A stretch of DNA of 64,000 nucleotides from positions 1 to 64,000 of the forward strand of contig PBLG01000046.1 in NCBI GenBank assembly GCA_002722315.1, in the 5' to 3' direction. The position numbers were made by a program, and so were the translations under genes. A model generated the notes under the pieces. That model made no database searches. It was given only the letters and a program-made list of their open reading frames with translations, and was not told where the DNA came from. Source of the DNA: Lysobacterales bacterium. GTDB taxonomy: Bacteria; Pseudomonadota; Gammaproteobacteria; Xanthomonadales; Wenzhouxiangellaceae. Shown one piece after another: positions 27,607-36,599 of this stretch (position 1 is the stretch's first letter; each line of letters starts with the position of its first letter).

Positions 27607-27770
27607 GCTCTGTTCCTCCCGGCGGCTCTGCGCTCGGCTTCTGCTTCGATCATCGAATTGACAAGTCGCTTGCGACGCAACAGCGGCTGGAGAAACTGCC
27701 ATGCCACGATCGCGCCGAATATGGAATAGCTGGTCCAAACGTATGAGGCGTGACTGAGTTCCGGAATCAT
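27603..27770 (-). CDS. ccmD: Heme exporter accessory protein CcmD
   Basis: This 55-residue protein has one transmembrane helix (HASYVWTSYSIFGAIVAWQF) followed by a basic cytoplasmic tail (LLRRKRLVN), the CcmD pattern. It helps release holo-CcmE from the CcmABC complex. ATG 27770 is preferred to an upstream TTG at 27797. It is the only gene of the cluster with a sizeable gap before it: 124 bases to ccmC, in which I see no gene. Confidence 0.9.
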   Translation of the reverse strand: MIPELSHASYVWTSYSIFGAIVAWQFLQPLLRRKRLVNSMIEAEAERRAAGRNRA

Positions 27771-27894
27771 CTCGACTTCCCTGTCGGTTTTGAACAATGG
27801 TGCGCGAGCCCTTGGTCGTTCGTGTGCGCGCGCCGAAATTCGGAAAATACTACATTGACGCGGCCGTGGCCGCCTTGCGCTGGATCAAGTCGGC

Positions 27895-28653
27895 TCATTG
27901 GTCGGCCTGGAGCACTTTTCGTGCAACCCAACTCTTTGACCGATCCTGGTCCAACAGTTCATTCCGGGCCCGGTCGAGCAGGGCTGCCCCGAAGAACAGC
28001 TTGGTCGAGATCACCATCCAGATCAACGGCGGCAGCATCGAGGGATCCATCGACGATTCGCCCGTCAGCTTGATGGTTGCCGGCTGGTGCAGCGTGTTCC
28101 ACCATTCGACCGAAAAGTGGATGATGGGAATGTTGACCGCGCCGGCCAGAACCAGCACCGAAGCGATTCTTGCGCCCTTGCGCCGGTCGTCGAACGCCGC
28201 GTAGAGGCCCATGATGCCGATGTAGATGAACAGCAGCACCAGCATGGAGGTCAGGCGCGCGTCCCACTCCCACCAGGTGCCCCACATCGGCTTGCCCCAG
28301 AGCGAGCCGGTCGCCAGGCAGACCAGCGTGAGCGCAGCACCGATCGGCGCGCAGGACATGGCCAGAATTTCGGTCAGCCGAATTCTCCAGACCAGCGCGA
28401 TGGCCGCGAGGATCGTCATAACGACATAGATGAACATGGCCTGCCACGCCGCCGGCACATGGATATAGAGTATGCGCGCGCTGTCGCCCTGCTGGTAATC
28501 GGGCGGAACCACGTAAAGCGCGAGATACATTCCGTAGGCGGTGGTGACGGCGAAACCGACCCACAGCTACGGTGCGACGGTCTTCGAGAAGTTGTAGAAA
28601 CTCGGCGCGGAGCCGAGCTTGTGAAACCATAGCTTCAGCGTTTTCCAGATCAT
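27895..28653 (-). pseudogene. ccmC: Heme exporter protein CcmC, interrupted by an in-frame amber codon
   Basis: CcmC hands heme to CcmE in the inner membrane. The frame starts at ATG 28653 in an ATGA overlap with ccmB and runs 252 codons, but codon 29 is TAG (28567-28569) in the context KTVAP-stop-LWVGFAVTTAYG. CcmC homologues have Pro-Trp-Leu here, so a single G-to-A change of TGG gives this stop. The rest is intact: APPDYQQGDS-like PPDYQQGDS, the WWD motif WGKPMWGTWWEWDARLTS, and VNIPIIHFSVEWWNTLHQP with its histidine. The first in-frame ATG after the stop (28530) lacks a ribosome site and would drop transmembrane helix 1. Other genes here end in TAG (xerC), so a changed code is unlikely. 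It could be a real mutation or a sequencing or assembly error. Confidence 0.85.
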
Positions 28654-29324
28654 TCCAGGTTCATCCTCAGAGCTGCTGCGATTCCAATGGGTGCGAGCGT
28701 CAGGCTCAGTATTGTAAAGGCCGCCAGCAGTCCGAGATGTGCACTCGGATCAAGGCTGTCGGCGGCCATTGAAACCGCGCCGGTGGCGAAGATCACCAGC
28801 GGCACGATCAGCGGAAAGATCAGGATGGACAACAGCACACTGGCGCCGCGGGTCGACAGCGTCAACGCCGCCGCCAGGCCGCCCAGAAGACTCAGTGCGG
28901 GCGTGCCGATCAGCAGGCTGACGATCAGCGTGCCAAGCGCGTGGCGCGGCAGGTGCAGCATTTCGGCGGCAAGCGGCGAAAACACGATGACCGGAAGCCC
29001 TGTTATCAGCCAGTGCGAGAACAGTCGCGCCAGCACGCGCCGGTAGACCGAATGCTCGCCGACGAACCATTGCTCCAGCGTGCCGTCTTCCAGGTCCGGC
29101 CTGAACAAGTGCTCCAGCGCCAGCAGGCTGGCCAGCAATGCCGCCACCCAGACCATGCCCGGCGCCATTCGCGCCAGCAGGGTGGGGCCGGGCCCGACAC
29201 CAAGCGGGATCAGCACGATCACCGTGAACAGAAAGAACAGCGGCAACAGGGACTCGCCGAGCCGCCGAAACGCCAGTTTCATGTCGCGCCTGAACAGCGC
29301 AGTGGCCGAGCCGGTACCGATCAT
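28650..29324 (-). CDS. ccmB: Heme exporter membrane subunit CcmB
   Basis: CcmB is the permease of the CcmAB transporter that releases holo-CcmE from CcmC. It has 224 residues (220 in Escherichia coli) and six predicted transmembrane helices. The family start FRRDMKLAFRRLGESLLPLFFL and the segment FRPDLEDGTLEQW are present. The start overlaps the ccmA stop (ATGA), and its stop overlaps the ccmC start. Confidence 0.95.
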   Translation of the reverse strand: MIGTGSATALFRRDMKLAFRRLGESLLPLFFLFTVIVLIPLGVGPGPTLLARMAPGMVWVAALLASLLALEHLFRPDLEDGTLEQWFVGEHSVYRRVLARLFSHWLITGLPVIVFSPLAAEMLHLPRHALGTLIVSLLIGTPALSLLGGLAAALTLSTRGASVLLSILIFPLIVPLVIFATGAVSMAADSLDPSAHLGLLAAFTILSLTLAPIGIAAALRMNLE

Positions 29325-29926
29325 TGCGATTCCTCGACGACGCCGACTTCCAGCACGATGTTGTCGAGCAGTCCCGGCTCGACGCGCGGGTGGCGCTGAT
29401 GGGTTGCCAGCACCACGCCGCCGCCGTCGGCCAGGTGCCGGTTGATCAGGGTGTCTACACCGGTGCAGCCGGCGTCGTCCAGGCTGGCGTAAGGTTCGTC
29501 TAGCAGCCAAATCGGCGTCTTGCGAACCAGCAGCCGGGCCAGCCCCAGCCTTCTCTTCTGCCCTGCCGACAGCGCTCGCGACGGTCGCGATCCCAGCCCG
29601 GCCAGACCGACCTGCGCAAGCGCTTCGGCCAGCGCGATTCCAGGCGGCCCGACGCGGCGCTCGTAGTCGAGATTCTCGCGGCAGGTGAGGTCGCCCTTGA
29701 CCGCCGGCAGGTGGCCGACGAAGGCGACCCGGGCATTGTGGCGGAGAGTCCCGCTCACCGGGGCGAGAATGCCCGCAAGGAGCCTGAGCAGAGTCGTCTT
29801 GCCGACGCCGTTGGGGCCGGTCAGCACGATCGCGCGACCGGCTTCGAGGGCAACGTCCACCGGCCGGAAGACCGGGTTGCCGTAGCGATGAAACTCGAGT
29901 TGGCGGGCTTCCAGCAGTGGGCTCAC
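29321..29926 (-). CDS. ccmA: Heme exporter ATP-binding subunit CcmA
   Basis: This 201-residue ABC ATPase powers CcmABCD. It has Walker A GPNGVGKTT, a signature region ALSAGQKRRLGLARLL, Walker B PIWLLDEPYASLD and a switch His in VLATHQ. The LSAGQKRR signature is typical for CcmA. Start is GTG in a GTGA overlap with the upstream DUF3293 gene; the length (207 in Escherichia coli) agrees. Confidence 0.95.
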   Translation of the reverse strand: MSPLLEARQLEFHRYGNPVFRPVDVALEAGRAIVLTGPNGVGKTTLLRLLAGILAPVSGTLRHNARVAFVGHLPAVKGDLTCRENLDYERRVGPPGIALAEALAQVGLAGLGSRPSRALSAGQKRRLGLARLLVRKTPIWLLDEPYASLDDAGCTGVDTLINRHLADGGGVVLATHQRHPRVEPGLLDNIVLEVGVVEESQ

Positions 29927-30399
29927 GACACCACCGCCGGTGTCGTTCCGGAGGCGTTGTTCGATTCGCCGTATATCCTGAGTTCCGTCGGCAGGCCGGG
30001 TCGACCGGTCAGAACCGCGCGCTGGCCGAAGCGTCGTGCAAGCGAGTCGACCTGGCCGATGCTTTGCGGGGTGAACAGCCAGGCGGGTTCGTCGGGCCAA
30101 AGGTCGGCGGGATCGTGGTTGCAGACATTAAGAAGAACTGCGGGCTGCAGCTCGCGCAGGCATTCTTCCAGCGACCTCTGCGCAGCGGCGTTGGTTTCGG
30201 CGTCGCACGGCCTGCCGTCCGGATTGTGGGCGGTGATCACGGCCCACTGAGCGTCATCCAGCAGGCGATCGAGGGCGGGCGTCGTCTCCCCGACGCGGAT
30301 CACGATCGGGCCATCAGGGGCTTCGACGACGTATTCGGCCGCCGCGAAAGCCGCTACCAATGCATCGATTCGGTCGGAGGTTCTGGCAAGATTCTGCAT
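29923..30399 (-). CDS. DUF3293 domain protein
   Basis: This 158-residue protein fits the DUF3293 family: WAVITAHNPDGRPCDAETN and DEPAWLFTPQSIGQVDSLARRFGQ with a closing TELRIYG are the conserved parts. No known enzyme motif was seen. It is the first gene of the ccm run, joined to ccmA by GTGA. ATG 30399 has GGAAAT upstream; a TTG at 30429 would add ten residues. The link to cytochrome c maturation is only positional. Confidence 0.8.
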   Translation of the reverse strand: MQNLARTSDRIDALVAAFAAAEYVVEAPDGPIVIRVGETTPALDRLLDDAQWAVITAHNPDGRPCDAETNAAAQRSLEECLRELQPAVLLNVCNHDPADLWPDEPAWLFTPQSIGQVDSLARRFGQRAVLTGRPGLPTELRIYGESNNASGTTPAVVS

Positions 30400-30526
30400 C
30401 GATTTCCGGTCACGGTGAATGGTGGCCAATGGGCTACAATTGAAATTGCCGGCGTTACCTGCTGGCCGGCTTCCTTTTATCCTATTTTACCCGCCTGGGT
30501 TTCGACAACTTGATTAATGACAAATT

Positions 30527-31888
30527 TTGACTACGACCAAGTTTGATTACGACCTGTTTGTGATCGGCGGCGGCTCCGGCGGTGTCCGGGCGGCGCGCAT
30601 TTCCGCCGGCCACGGCGCCAGGGTCGGCCTGTGCGAGGAATCGAGGCTGGGCGGCACCTGCGTCATCCGGGGGTGCGTACCCAAGAAGCTGCTCGTTTTC
30701 GCCAGCCAGTTCAGCGAAGCCTTCGAAGACGCCGCCGGCTACGGCTGGAGCGTTGGCGAGACCAGCTTCTCCTGGACCGACATGGTGGCCGCCAAGGAGC
30801 GAGAGATCACACGCCTGGAGGCCGTCTACGGCCGACTTCTGGCCAACGCCGGGGTGGAGGTGCATCCGGGCCGCGGCACGCTGGTGGACGAGCACACCGT
30901 GCTGGTCGGCGAGCGACGGATCACCGCCGAGAAGATCCTGATTGCCGTCGGCGGCCGACCTTATCGTCTCGACATACCAGGCGCCGAACTCGGCATCGTG
31001 TCCGACGACGCGTTCGACCTGCCCGAGTATCCACAGCGTGTTCTGGTCGTAGGCGGCGGTTATATCGCGGTGGAGTTTGCCGGCATATTCCGCGGGCTCG
31101 GTTCGCAGGTAACGCTCAACTATCGCCGCGAACGCATTCTGCGCAGTTTCGACGGCGACGTTCGGCGCGTGGTCGAGGCGGGCATGCTGAGCAGGGGAAT
31201 CGAGTTCCGTTACAACAACCTGCCGACAAGGATCACCGAAACGCCCGACGGCAAGCGCCGGGTGGATTTCTCCGACGGCGCTTCGGGCGAATTCGACATC
31301 GTCCTGTTCGCGACCGGCAGGCACCCGTATACCGGGGGCCTCGGGCTCGAGAACGCCGGCGTTGCGACTGGTCCCAAGGGCCTTGTCGCGGTGGACGAAT
31401 ACAGTCGCACCTCGGTCCAGAGCATCTTTGCCGTCGGCGACGTCACCGACCGGATCGCGTTGACGCCGGTGGCCCTGATGGAAGGGCATGCGTTTGCAGA
31501 TACCCAGTTCGGCGGCATCGATCGCCCGGTCGATCACGCCAACGTGCCGGCCGCGGTGTTCAGCCAGCCGCCGTCGTCCAGCGTTGGTCTGACCGAGGAA
31601 GAAGCGCGCAACCAGTGCGATTCGGTCCGGGTGTTCCGCTCGGAGTTCACGCCGATGAAATACACGTTGAGCGGCCGCGACGAAAAAGCCCTGATGAAGA
31701 TCCTGGTCGACGGCGCGACCGACCGCGTGATCGGGCTGCACGTGGTCGGGCCCGAGGCCGCAGAAATGGTCCAGGGCTTCGCGGTCGCAGTGCGCGCAGG
31801 TTTGACCAAAACCGATTTTGACCGCACTATAGGTATTCATCCGACCAGCGCCGAAGAACTGGTCACGATGCGCGAAGCCGTCGCCTGA
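30527..31888 (+). CDS. gor: Glutathione-disulfide reductase
   Basis: This 453-residue flavoprotein reduces oxidised glutathione with NADPH. FAD-binding GGGSGGVRAAR is at the N-terminus; the redox pair is in GGTCVIRGCVPKKL; the NADPH site is VVGGGYIAVEFA with arginines after it (NYRRERILRSF); and the C-terminal HPTSAEELVTMR holds the catalytic His-Glu. The usual Asn in GGTCVNRGCVPKK is Ile here. There is no ATG in frame near the N-terminus, so the start is most likely TTG 30527, with no clear ribosome site. Trypanothione reductase-like or mycothione reductase assignments are less likely. Confidence 0.92.
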   Translation: MTTTKFDYDLFVIGGGSGGVRAARISAGHGARVGLCEESRLGGTCVIRGCVPKKLLVFASQFSEAFEDAAGYGWSVGETSFSWTDMVAAKEREITRLEAVYGRLLANAGVEVHPGRGTLVDEHTVLVGERRITAEKILIAVGGRPYRLDIPGAELGIVSDDAFDLPEYPQRVLVVGGGYIAVEFAGIFRGLGSQVTLNYRRERILRSFDGDVRRVVEAGMLSRGIEFRYNNLPTRITETPDGKRRVDFSDGASGEFDIVLFATGRHPYTGGLGLENAGVATGPKGLVAVDEYSRTSVQSIFAVGDVTDRIALTPVALMEGHAFADTQFGGIDRPVDHANVPAAVFSQPPSSSVGLTEEEARNQCDSVRVFRSEFTPMKYTLSGRDEKALMKILVDGATDRVIGLHVVGPEAAEMVQGFAVAVRAGLTKTDFDRTIGIHPTSAEELVTMREAVA

Positions 31889-31956
31889 GACGGACAAGGC
31901 GTTACAAGCTTTAGACGAACTCACTCATTCAAAACATATCAATCATTGGTGAAGGC

Positions 31957-34900
31957 ATGTCGAATAGACGGATAGTACAGGGGCTGCTGGCGTTGGCCGT
32001 CGTAGTAGCATCGGGATCGTCGTGGGCGGGCAAGCCCGTGGTCGATGAATCAATGTGGATCATCGAGCTCGAAGACGCGCCGACGATCGAGTTTCGAGGC
32101 GAATCCGCGCAATCGGTTATGGCCGACGGCCGAACCGGCGGAAAGACCCTCGAGGCGACGGCGCCTTCGGTGACCGGTGAGCGCCGGTTGCGAACCGATT
32201 CGCCAGCGGTCAGGCGCTATGTCGAGTATCTCGATGTCAGGCGCGCGCAGGTGCTCCAGCGGGCGGAGACCGAGCTGGGCATGTCGATCAAGCCGAAATT
32301 CGTCTACCGACACATCCGGAACGGATTTGCCGCGCGCATGAGTCCCGAGCAAGCCGCACGGCTGGCTGAAATGCCCGGCGTGCGCTCGATTCAGCCCGAT
32401 ATCATCCAGCACGTCCAGACCGACGCCGGACCGCAGTGGATCGGCGCGGACGACCTGTGGACCGGCGCCACCGGCGCGCCGAACCCGACGCGCGGCGAGG
32501 GCACCGTTCTCGGCGTCATCGATACCGGCGTCAACTGGGAGTCGATATTCTTCGACGTCTCGCAGTCGTCTCTGACCATCACCAATCCCCGGGGACAGTT
32601 CTTCGGGCTTTGCACCGACGCATCGCTGGACATTCCGTGCAACGAGAAGCTGATCGGCGTCTACGATTTCACCGACGAGGACACCAACGGTTTCGACCCG
32701 GACGGCCACGGCTCGCACGTGGCCTCGACGGCGGTCGGATTGCCGCTTTCCTTCAACCTCAACTTCGGCACCGGCAATATCCAGTTTCAGACTTCGGGTG
32801 TCGCGCCGCGCGCCAGCTTCATCGCCTACAAGGCCTGCGAGGCCGATCCCGACGAGCCCGCCGGCAACTTCGTTTGTCCCGGCACGGCAACCTCCGCGGC
32901 GCTCGAGCAGGCCATCGAGGACGGCGTCGACGCGGTCAATTTCTCGATCGGCGGCGATCCGTTCAGCCCATGGAGCCAACAGGGTAACCAGCGCGTTTTC
33001 CTGAACCTGCGCGAAGCCGGCGTGGTGCCGGTGACCTCGGCCGGCAATTCCGGGCCGGAAGACTTCACCGTGGGCAGCCCGGCCAACGTGCCCTGGGTCA
33101 TGGCTGTGGCCAACGCGCTTCACGGGCGAATCCTGGCCAATCGCCTGATCGACGTCAGCGGCGGCCCGTTCCCGCTCGGCAACCTGGTCGGCCAGGGCAT
33201 CACCAACGGCACCGCGACGCTGCCGATCGTGCATGCGCGCGATTTCGGCAACGCGCTGTGCGGCGCGGGTCCGGCCGAATCCGGCCCGACCTGCGGCGAC
33301 AACACCGGCGCCAGCAACCCGTTTCCGCCCGGCACCTTCGACGGCCAGATCGTGGTCTGCGATCGCGGCCAGTACGGCCGGGTCGAAAAGGGCAAGAACG
33401 TGCAGCTGGCCGGTGCGGCCGCAATGATCCTGGCCAATACCGATGCAGAAGGCGAATCGACCAATGCCGACCAGCACTGTCTTCCGGCCACGCACGTAGG
33501 CGACGCCGACGGTGATCGGCTGCGCGACTGGCTGGCCTCGGGCAGCGGCCAGCAGGGGCGCCTGACCGGCACCCAGCGGTTCGTCGATCAATCCGCCGCC
33601 GGGCGGCTCAACGATTCGAGCTCGCGCGGTCCGGCCGCCGGTGCGCCCGACCTGATGAAGCCCAACGTGACCGCGCCGGGCACCAGCATCCTGGCTGCCG
33701 GCACCGAGACCAACCTTTCGGGTACGGGCCCGGGTGCCGACGCGGCCAACCAGATTCTTTTCCTGACCGGCACCTCGATGTCCTCTCCGCACGTGGCCGG
33801 CGCCGCACTGTTGCTGCGCTCGGGCAACCCCGGCTGGGGCGTGGACGAAGTGATTTCTGCCCTGGAGACGACTGCGATTGCCGATATCGTTCGAAATTCG
33901 GACGACTCCGAAGCGCGCGTCCCTGATCGTGGGGCGGGCGGTGTACAGGTCGACCTCGCTGCCCAGGCGGGGCTGTTCCTGCCGGTTTCCGAGGCCGATT
34001 TCCTGGCCGCGAATCCGTTCGACGGCGGCGATCCGGGCGCGTTGAACCTGCCGGGCGTGGTCAGCGACAACTGTGTCGGCACCTGCGTGTTCACGCGCAC
34101 CGTGCAGGCCCTCGGTGCGGGCACCTGGAACGTCAGCAGCGAAGGCGATCTCGATATCGAGGTCACGCCGACCTCGTTCACGCTCAGCGAAGGCCAGCAG
34201 CGAGAGCTGCGCATCGAAATCTCGCGCGGCCGGGTCGATCTCGGGGAGTGGGGCGCCGGCAGCGTGGTGCTGACCCCGAGCCTGGGCAGTTTCACCACCC
34301 AGCGTCTTCCGGTCGGTGCACTGATCGCCGCCGGCGAGGTGCCTGGTCCGCAGTCCTTTACCTCCCAGGGCAACCGCGGGCGCGATGAGCTCGTGATTCC
34401 CGAGTTGGTCGATGTCGAGGAACTGGTTGTCCGCACCAGTTCGCTGCTGCTGCCGCAGCGGCGCTCGCCCACCCTTGCCCAGGATCCGACCCAGTCGAAC
34501 CCGTTCGACGGCCCGGCCGGCACGGTTACCGAGATCGTCGAAGTTCCCGCCGACGCACTGCTGCTTTATGCCGAAACCTTCGCCTCGACGGCGTCGGACA
34601 TCGACCTTTACGTCGGACGCGACGACAACGGGGACGGCGTGGCCCAGGAAGACGAAATCGTATGCTCCTCGCTGTCGCTCGATGACCTGGAGCGCTGCGA
34701 CGTCGAATTCCCCGCGGCCGGTGACTGGTGGGTGCTGGTGCAGAATTTCTCCGCCGGCGGCTTCAACAGCACCAACGACGTGCCCTTCGAATTCGCCGTT
34801 TTCGCCGAGGAACGCGATCCGAGCCTGGTGGTGAGCGCCCCCGGCGCGCATCCGGGCGGTCCGTTGACCGTCCCGGTCTACTGGGACCAGCCGGCCATGA

Positions 34901-36135
34901 AGCGCGGTGAGGGCTGGCAGGGCGTCATCGCCATTGCTTCCTCTCCCGATCAGTTGGCCGACGTCGGCGTGGTGCCGGTGCGCGTGACGCGCGTCGGGGA
35001 CAACCTGCCTGCCGAAACCGCGCTGTTCGAGAGTCAGCCCTATCCCGTAGTGCTGCCTTCGGGCGCGGTTCACGACCTGATGTTCATCGACGTGCCGCCG
35101 GGCATGGTCGAGCTGAACGTTACGGTCGAGGGTTCGATTTCCGACGTCACGATTCGTCGGCGCACTTTCGACGAACTCGCAGGCAGCGTACCCCAGACCC
35201 CGCCTGCACCCGACCAGGTCGTCTTGCAGGCGACCCAGGACGGCGGGCAGTGGACGGCCAGTCTGGACAGCCCGTCTGCCGGCCGTTATTACGTGGTGCT
35301 GGACAACGCCTCACCGGTGGAAACCGATGTGGTCGTCACGGCAAGCGTGGGCGAGGCCCAGGTGGGCACGCCGCCGCCCGGTTCCGAAACGACGGGTCGT
35401 GGCCTGTGGGGACCCGCGGAACGCGCTATCAACCAGGGGCTGGATTGGCAGGCCGGCGGCGGTGGCCGCTTCGCTGTCTGGTATACCTATGACGAGGCGG
35501 GTTCTCCGACTTTCTACATTACCGATACGGTGCCGGATGACGGCAGCAGCTTCTTCAGGGCCGTGCTTTTCCGCGCCACCAGCGACGATGCAAGATCGTC
35601 GCTCAAGGTCGTAGGCGAGGTGCAGGTCACCCGCATCAGGGAACAGCGCTTCATGTACGCCTGGCGCCTGAACGGCAACCACGGCGCGGAGATGTTCAGC
35701 CCGGTCAGTGGCAGTACCTGCCCGACGATTCCGGAACTGGGCAACGATCCGGTACCCCTTCTGGGTCACTGGTTCTCGCCCGATACGGCCGCCGGCGGCG
35801 TGACGCTGTTGATCACCGATTCGACCGAGGCCTGGATTCGCTACTACTACGACAACGCCAATTCGCCGCGCTGGGTCCTGGCCGACACAGAGTTGCCGCC
35901 CACGGTGCCCGGCGGCAACCGGATGGAGGTGCTCGATTTCCGCGGCTTCTGCATCTACTGCGACGAAGTGACAGTCACCAACGACGTGGTCGGAACCCTG
36001 GAGCGCCAGTTCATCGATGAAAGCACGGTGCGGGAGATTTCCGACTTCGTCGCCGGGCCGCCGCTGAACAGCAGCGTCGATATCGATCGTGAGATCATCC
36101 GGCTTTCCAACCCGGTAAATTGCACCAACCAATGA
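31957..36135 (+). CDS. Secreted subtilisin-family (S8) serine protease, multidomain
   Basis: This 1392-residue exoprotease has a signal peptide (about 1-24), an inhibitor I9-like propeptide (to about 155, with YRHIRNGFAARMSPEQAARL) and an S8 catalytic domain: Asp189 in VIDTGVN, His251 in DGHGSHVAS and Ser607 in GTSMSSPHVAG. A protease-associated insert sits between His and Ser (about 440-540, QIVVCDRGQYGRVEKGKNVQ). An Fn3-like domain and a pre-peptidase C-terminal-like domain (about 860-960, SDIDLYVGRDDNGDG) follow. The last 240 residues hold two GxW modules (GLWGPAERAINQGLDW and GHWFSPDTAAGG). Its gene stands alone after gor. It probably digests environmental protein. Confidence 0.93.
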   Translation: MSNRRIVQGLLALAVVVASGSSWAGKPVVDESMWIIELEDAPTIEFRGESAQSVMADGRTGGKTLEATAPSVTGERRLRTDSPAVRRYVEYLDVRRAQVLQRAETELGMSIKPKFVYRHIRNGFAARMSPEQAARLAEMPGVRSIQPDIIQHVQTDAGPQWIGADDLWTGATGAPNPTRGEGTVLGVIDTGVNWESIFFDVSQSSLTITNPRGQFFGLCTDASLDIPCNEKLIGVYDFTDEDTNGFDPDGHGSHVASTAVGLPLSFNLNFGTGNIQFQTSGVAPRASFIAYKACEADPDEPAGNFVCPGTATSAALEQAIEDGVDAVNFSIGGDPFSPWSQQGNQRVFLNLREAGVVPVTSAGNSGPEDFTVGSPANVPWVMAVANALHGRILANRLIDVSGGPFPLGNLVGQGITNGTATLPIVHARDFGNALCGAGPAESGPTCGDNTGASNPFPPGTFDGQIVVCDRGQYGRVEKGKNVQLAGAAAMILANTDAEGESTNADQHCLPATHVGDADGDRLRDWLASGSGQQGRLTGTQRFVDQSAAGRLNDSSSRGPAAGAPDLMKPNVTAPGTSILAAGTETNLSGTGPGADAANQILFLTGTSMSSPHVAGAALLLRSGNPGWGVDEVISALETTAIADIVRNSDDSEARVPDRGAGGVQVDLAAQAGLFLPVSEADFLAANPFDGGDPGALNLPGVVSDNCVGTCVFTRTVQALGAGTWNVSSEGDLDIEVTPTSFTLSEGQQRELRIEISRGRVDLGEWGAGSVVLTPSLGSFTTQRLPVGALIAAGEVPGPQSFTSQGNRGRDELVIPELVDVEELVVRTSSLLLPQRRSPTLAQDPTQSNPFDGPAGTVTEIVEVPADALLLYAETFASTASDIDLYVGRDDNGDGVAQEDEIVCSSLSLDDLERCDVEFPAAGDWWVLVQNFSAGGFNSTNDVPFEFAVFAEERDPSLVVSAPGAHPGGPLTVPVYWDQPAMKRGEGWQGVIAIASSPDQLADVGVVPVRVTRVGDNLPAETALFESQPYPVVLPSGAVHDLMFIDVPPGMVELNVTVEGSISDVTIRRRTFDELAGSVPQTPPAPDQVVLQATQDGGQWTASLDSPSAGRYYVVLDNASPVETDVVVTASVGEAQVGTPPPGSETTGRGLWGPAERAINQGLDWQAGGGGRFAVWYTYDEAGSPTFYITDTVPDDGSSFFRAVLFRATSDDARSSLKVVGEVQVTRIREQRFMYAWRLNGNHGAEMFSPVSGSTCPTIPELGNDPVPLLGHWFSPDTAAGGVTLLITDSTEAWIRYYYDNANSPRWVLADTELPPTVPGGNRMEVLDFRGFCIYCDEVTVTNDVVGTLERQFIDESTVREISDFVAGPPLNSSVDIDREIIRLSNPVNCTNQ

Positions 36136-36199
36136 GCGACACCAAGATGAATGAATGCCGTTTGACGATGCAGGGGCGTGAGCTGTGCCTGGCCGGCTC

Positions 36200-36586
36200 A
36201 TGACGGACAGGACACCCGAATCCAATCCGCAGGGCGACTCGTGCGACCTGCGCGATCTCGTGCTGCAGGTCCTCGACGATGCCAAGGCGCAGGACGTGGA
36301 AGTGTTCGATCTTCGCGAACGCAACACGTTCGCCGATTTCATGGTCGTGGCCAGCGGCACCTCCAGCCGCCAGAACAAGGCCATGGCGGATCGGCTGGGC
36401 ATGAAGATCAAGGCGCTGGGTCTGCCGGCGCCGCTGGGCGTGGAAGGCCAGCAGGAAGGCGAATGGGTGCTGGTCGATCTCAACGACGTGGTCGTGCACC
36501 TGATGCTGCCCCAGACCCGGGCCTTCTACAACCTCGAGAAGCTGTGGGACGAAACGACTCGTAGCCGTCCGGCGCAGTCAAACTGA
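36200..36586 (+). CDS. rsfS: Ribosomal silencing factor RsfS
   Basis: RsfS binds ribosomal protein uL14 and blocks subunit joining in stationary phase. The 128-residue protein shows LRDLVLQVLDDAKAQDVEVFDLRE, FADFMVVASGTSSRQ and EGQQEGEWVLVDLNDVVVHLM, all typical. ATG 36200 is preferred to an upstream GTG at 36185. rlmH follows 13 bases later, the usual order. The gene normally upstream, nadD, is absent; the large protease gene precedes it instead. Confidence 0.95.
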   Translation: MTDRTPESNPQGDSCDLRDLVLQVLDDAKAQDVEVFDLRERNTFADFMVVASGTSSRQNKAMADRLGMKIKALGLPAPLGVEGQQEGEWVLVDLNDVVVHLMLPQTRAFYNLEKLWDETTRSRPAQSN

Positions 36587-36599
36587 AGGAAGCACGCGA

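Noticed and set aside
28530-28532. ATG 28530 as the true start of a normal, shorter ccmC
   Set aside because: There is no ribosome site, the first transmembrane helix would be lost, and the ATGA-coupled start at 28653 with homologous N-terminal sequence is clearly ancestral.
32050-35073. Very long open frame on the minus strand opposite the subtilase
   Set aside because: It is antisense to the well-supported protease gene, has no recognisable domain or ribosome site, and is typical of stop-poor frames in GC-rich coding DNA.
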